DNA of 64,000 nt from Solen grandis (taxonomy: Eukaryota > Mollusca > Bivalvia > Adapedonta > Solenidae), in NCBI GenBank assembly GCA_021229015.1, contig CM037783.1, positions 25,486,052 through 25,550,051 on the forward strand, given 5' to 3'. Positions 62,401 to 64,000 of this stretch are shown piece by piece. The notes below the pieces were generated by a model. It saw only the letters and a list, made by a program, of their open reading frames with translations. It did no database searches and had not been told where the DNA came from. Position 1 is the first letter of the stretch. Each line of letters starts with the position of its first letter. A program made the translations under genes and the position numbers.

Positions 62401-63801
62401 ATCCAAAAGTAGGTCAGTAGGTCAAATCTTAGAAAAATCTTGTTTACACATTAGAGGCCACAATTTTGATCCAATCTTCCTCAAACTTGGTCAGAATGTT
62501 TGTCTTGATGATATCTTGAACCCTTTCGAAAATGGGCGGGGACAAAAGTAGGTCATAGGTCAAATCTTAGAAAAACTTGTTTACACACTAAGGCCACATT
62601 TTAATAATCTTCCTCAAACTTGGTCAGATTGTTTGTCATGATGATATCTCGAACCAGTTTGAAAATGGGTGGGGCTGGAGGACCGAAAAGTAGGTCAATA
62701 GGTCAAATCTTAGAAAAATCTTGTTTACACACTAAAGGCCACAGTTTGATGCAATCTTCCTCAAACTTGGTCAGATTGTTTGTCATGATGATATCTCGAA
62801 CCAGTTTGAAAATGGGTGGGGCTGGACAGAAATGTAGGTCAGTAGGTCAAATCTTGAATGTTTGTCATGATGATATCTTTTGTGGATGGGGTCAGAAAAT
62901 TCCTGAACATTGTTTAACCTCATCATCTTAATTCTAAAGCAATCTGTTTTGTACAGGCAATGAATGATACTTTTCTCGGGTGAGCGATCTAGGGCCATTT
63001 TGGCCCTCTTGTTTGACTTAGAATTTTCAGGGTCAGTTCAGTTTTTTCACAAAAACCATCAAATTTCTTCATTTCAAACCTTAAATACTTATTTACTATC
63101 AAAAAGGGAACCCATTTTGAAAGGGCAGGTAACCCTAAAATTCATTTTTGCATAGTTATGCCCCTTTTCAACTTAGATATTTATTTGTTGATCATTAAAA
63201 GAAAATATGTGTTTTGCTCAATACCGTATGTCTCATGTTTTTTTAAGTTAACAGTACAAATGTAACAGCTATACTATCCAAAACATTGGTTTTATAAAGA
63301 TATTGTATACAAGTATGGACTTTGAAGTACATGACATATATGTTTAGAGTAAAAATGCAATAGGCTTCATATTACCTTCATATGCACTTAACTTCTGAGA
63401 CCTGTATTTTCACCACAGTGCACCCAATGTTTTTAAAAGCTCTTAGTCAGGATATTTGATGCAAGTGTTTGAAATTGAACATATACTATTTATCATGTTA
63501 AATACATGTAAATACATTTTCAATTGCATTCATGTGTGTTCTGTTTTGTAGATTTGTTTTATTCTGGGACATTTCATCGGGGAAATGTGACCAGAGGCCG
63601 TCAAAGAAGACAAAGGATGGGATGTTCTACCGGCCGCCTAGTCAAAATCAGGAACCCAAGGAAACTCAGGTTGCCATTAAACAGTCCCCAGACAACAAGA
63701 GTCTGGTTGTTGGCTCAGAAGACGGGTGCATGTTTTTCTATGAATCTGAACATGGGCTGCCCATAGGTAACTCCAAACAGTCTTCAAAACATGCTGGAGA
63801 G
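53369..63801 (+). CDS. NWD1-like NACHT and WD-repeat protein, 5' and 3' incomplete
   Basis: Eight exons: 53369-53491, 54096-54298, 55230-55400, 56428-56614, 57307-57458, 58692-59021, 59411-61705 and 63552-63801, all GT-AG with matching phase. Domains: DUF4062/TIR-like start (MVKIFLSSTFSDMREERN, VVDMRWGVTDD), helical spacer with FFADFSAG and EWWKTFEALQGVL, a NACHT ATPase with P-loop HAKSGAGKTS (near 59472-59501) and Walker B VIILLDSIDQLYP (near 59748-59786), winged-helix region around GLTEFEIEDVLSSDD, then WD repeats (TDGKWLITCSSDGFVRIWD; RFVLFWDISSG). STAND-type signalling ATPase; vertebrate NWD1 is cytosolic and linked to androgen receptor signalling, and in molluscs such proteins are often discussed as immune candidates, which is inference. 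The first exon enters in phase 1, so at least one 5' exon is missing. A 16-bp duplication at 61130-61161 breaks the frame. Confidence 0.85.
54096..54298 (+). CDS. NWD exon: DUF4062 domain
   Basis: Acceptor catcag|acatga, donor TTCATT|gtgagc. DMREERNILTREAFPLLREY, FQVVDMRWGVTDDSQND. Confidence 0.88.
54590..55040. repeat. GCAAACAGAG-family repeat with internal 63-bp tandem array
   Basis: Five to six units of about 63 bp from 54660 to 54980, each with CAGTCTGGTCAGGGTCTGCT and CATACAATATTGTAGCTTAG. Flanked by family ends (ACATTTGCCAACAAGGCAG; ATGAATATTCATTAGGTAAA). Lies in an NWD intron. Confidence 0.75.
55230..55400 (+). CDS. NWD exon: end of DUF4062 domain
   Basis: Acceptor tataaag|gtgcta, donor CTGCAG|gtaaaa. 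VLAGNRYGFRPIPIEIAVEE, then EWYKLDENAIPNRYFLQ. Confidence 0.88.
55769..56089 (+). mobile_element. Full-length tRNA-derived SINE (V-SINE/RUDI type)
   Basis: Head AAGTGGTTAGAGCATCCGCC (A box) and GTGGTTTCAAACCAGG (B box); body GTATCAGGATAATGTGACTG; end CAAATGACTGAAATACTGTC and an AAACGAACAAACAAAC tail. Flanks share ACCCTGA-T, a probable target duplication. Reference copy for the fragments elsewhere in this window. Confidence 0.85.
56428..56614 (+). CDS. NWD exon: spacer
   Basis: Acceptor gtgacag|ccaatc, donor CTCAG|gtagtt, phase 1 out. FFADFSAGCDEQRKKDTAEW and EALQGVLRACANEA. The longest open frame at this place is a different, meaningless one. Confidence 0.8.
56615..57306. other. NWD intron, no feature
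   Basis: AT-rich intron sequence only. Confidence 0.5.
57307..57458 (+). CDS. NWD exon: spacer
   Basis: Acceptor ttcttcag|tgactg, donor GCTAAT|gtaagt. VTELEIQDGILNAKDVDAHC, YRRELQALTGAAL. Confidence 0.85.
57459..58691. repeat. NWD intron with repeat copy and local duplication
   Basis: About 57540-57710 is a GCAAACAGAG-family copy. At 58483-58575 a 42-bp unit (ATTATTATCCACTATCATTA... ATGCATATCTC) occurs twice in tandem without change. Confidence 0.65.
58692..59021 (+). CDS. NWD exon: pre-NACHT region
   Basis: Acceptor attttcag|ggtgta, donor AAATG|gtaatt. GVEINKEIADLRMNLI, GWKAGGINPKEYADHKQYLE, ending KCESFCGQEM, a common lead-in to the NACHT of NWD proteins. Confidence 0.87.
59411..61705 (+). 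CDS. NWD large exon: NACHT, helical domains and first WD repeat
   Basis: Acceptor tgtcacag|atcctg, donor AAGAG|gtatgt. Intact from ILEKAKAYILDEVGRKPL through VRIWDILTQK; then the 16-bp repeat shifts the frame and a TGA follows at 61193-61195. In the shifted frame the protein continues FLHQWDAGLSCDMLVTLNDG to the exon end (WHGGLQRKKR) and joins the next exon in phase. Loss would remove the WD propeller and leave a truncated NACHT protein. Confidence 0.88.
61130..61161 (+). repeat. 16-bp tandem duplication in NWD coding exon
   Basis: ATTCTGACACAGAAGT occurs twice with no spacer (61130-61145, 61146-61161). Sixteen bases shift the frame by +1. Confidence 0.97.
62068..63014 (+). mobile_element. 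AGCTCAC-hairpin element in NWD intron
   Basis: Starts TTTTTAGCTCACCTGAGCAT with hairpin AGCTCAGGGTGAGCT, then GTCCGTCGTCCGTC; about six units of roughly 125 bp; ends GTGAGCGATCTAGGGCCATT...CCCTCTTGTTT. Frames inside it are not genes. It splits or abuts an older intron repeat (GGGAACCCATTTTGAAAGGG-like) seen on both sides at 61860-62060 and 63020-63170. Confidence 0.8.
63552..63801 (+). CDS. NWD exon: WD repeats
   Basis: Acceptor tttgtag|atttgt, donor GGAGAG|gtaatt, phase 2 in and 0 out. FVLFWDISSGKC, then QVAIKQSPDNKSLVVGSEDG and CMFFYESEHGLP. More WD exons must lie beyond the window. Confidence 0.85.
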
Positions 63802-64000
63802 GTAATTATATAAGGGTAACAAACTTGTTGGTGACGGCATAAATTTATATATTCATTTTGCATTTCTTCCACTATTCCACTATCATGGTCAAACTGAAGT
63901 AATGTTTGTAATTTAAACACTGACAGGAGTTAAGTATCTTGTAAATAATATAAGGCATTAGTTGAGGAATTTCACTCAGTACATAAAGAAGAATTGAAAT
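63802..64000. other. NWD intron running off the window
   Basis: Intronic; no feature. Confidence 0.6.

Overview
The window looks like nuclear DNA of a mollusc, most likely a bivalve. It is AT-rich, its genes are split by GT-AG introns of about 0.1 to 4.6 kb, and most of the remainder is repeats of the kinds common in bivalve genomes: tRNA-derived SINEs, long elements with an AGCTCAC hairpin end, and tandem units carrying GGGCAATAACTCC-type phrases. Species and group are inference. Two 100-base N runs (2703-2802 and 52803-52902) are assembly gaps of unknown true size.

Four protein genes can be reconstructed. (1) Minus strand, about 1.26-9.36 kb: a divergent SIX-class homeobox gene resembling vertebrate ANHX, with a SIX-like C-terminal half, a homeodomain split over two exons and a long acidic tail; part of the SIX domain is not located. 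(2) Plus strand, 15.8-30.2 kb: a complete six-exon secernin (SCRN3-like, peptidase family C69) with an extra first exon that reads like a mitochondrial presequence. (3) Minus strand, 39.5-45.8 kb: the last eight exons of a kinesin-3 family motor of the KIF28 type (tail only, no motor domain), with a one-base frameshift in the most 5' exon. (4) Plus strand, 53.4-63.8 kb and continuing out of the window: an NWD1-like NACHT/WD-repeat protein with a DUF4062 N-terminal domain, NACHT ATPase and the start of a WD propeller; a 16-bp tandem duplication breaks its frame at the first WD repeat.

Genes 3 and 4 are head to head, both lack their 5' exons, and the second N gap lies between them, so that junction may be an assembly join.

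The rest is a dense, nested mobile-element landscape. It includes six full copies and one half copy of a palindromic MITE flanked by TTAA (piggyBac-like); a three-level nest inside secernin intron 3 (TA-flanked TIR element, then a hAT-like element, then an AGCTCAC element); a 1000-bp pogo/Tigger-like element inside a SINE; a 181-bp relative of it inside the homeobox gene; a decayed 951-bp mariner; and several minisatellite-like arrays. No rRNA, functional tRNA, CRISPR or prokaryotic feature is visible.
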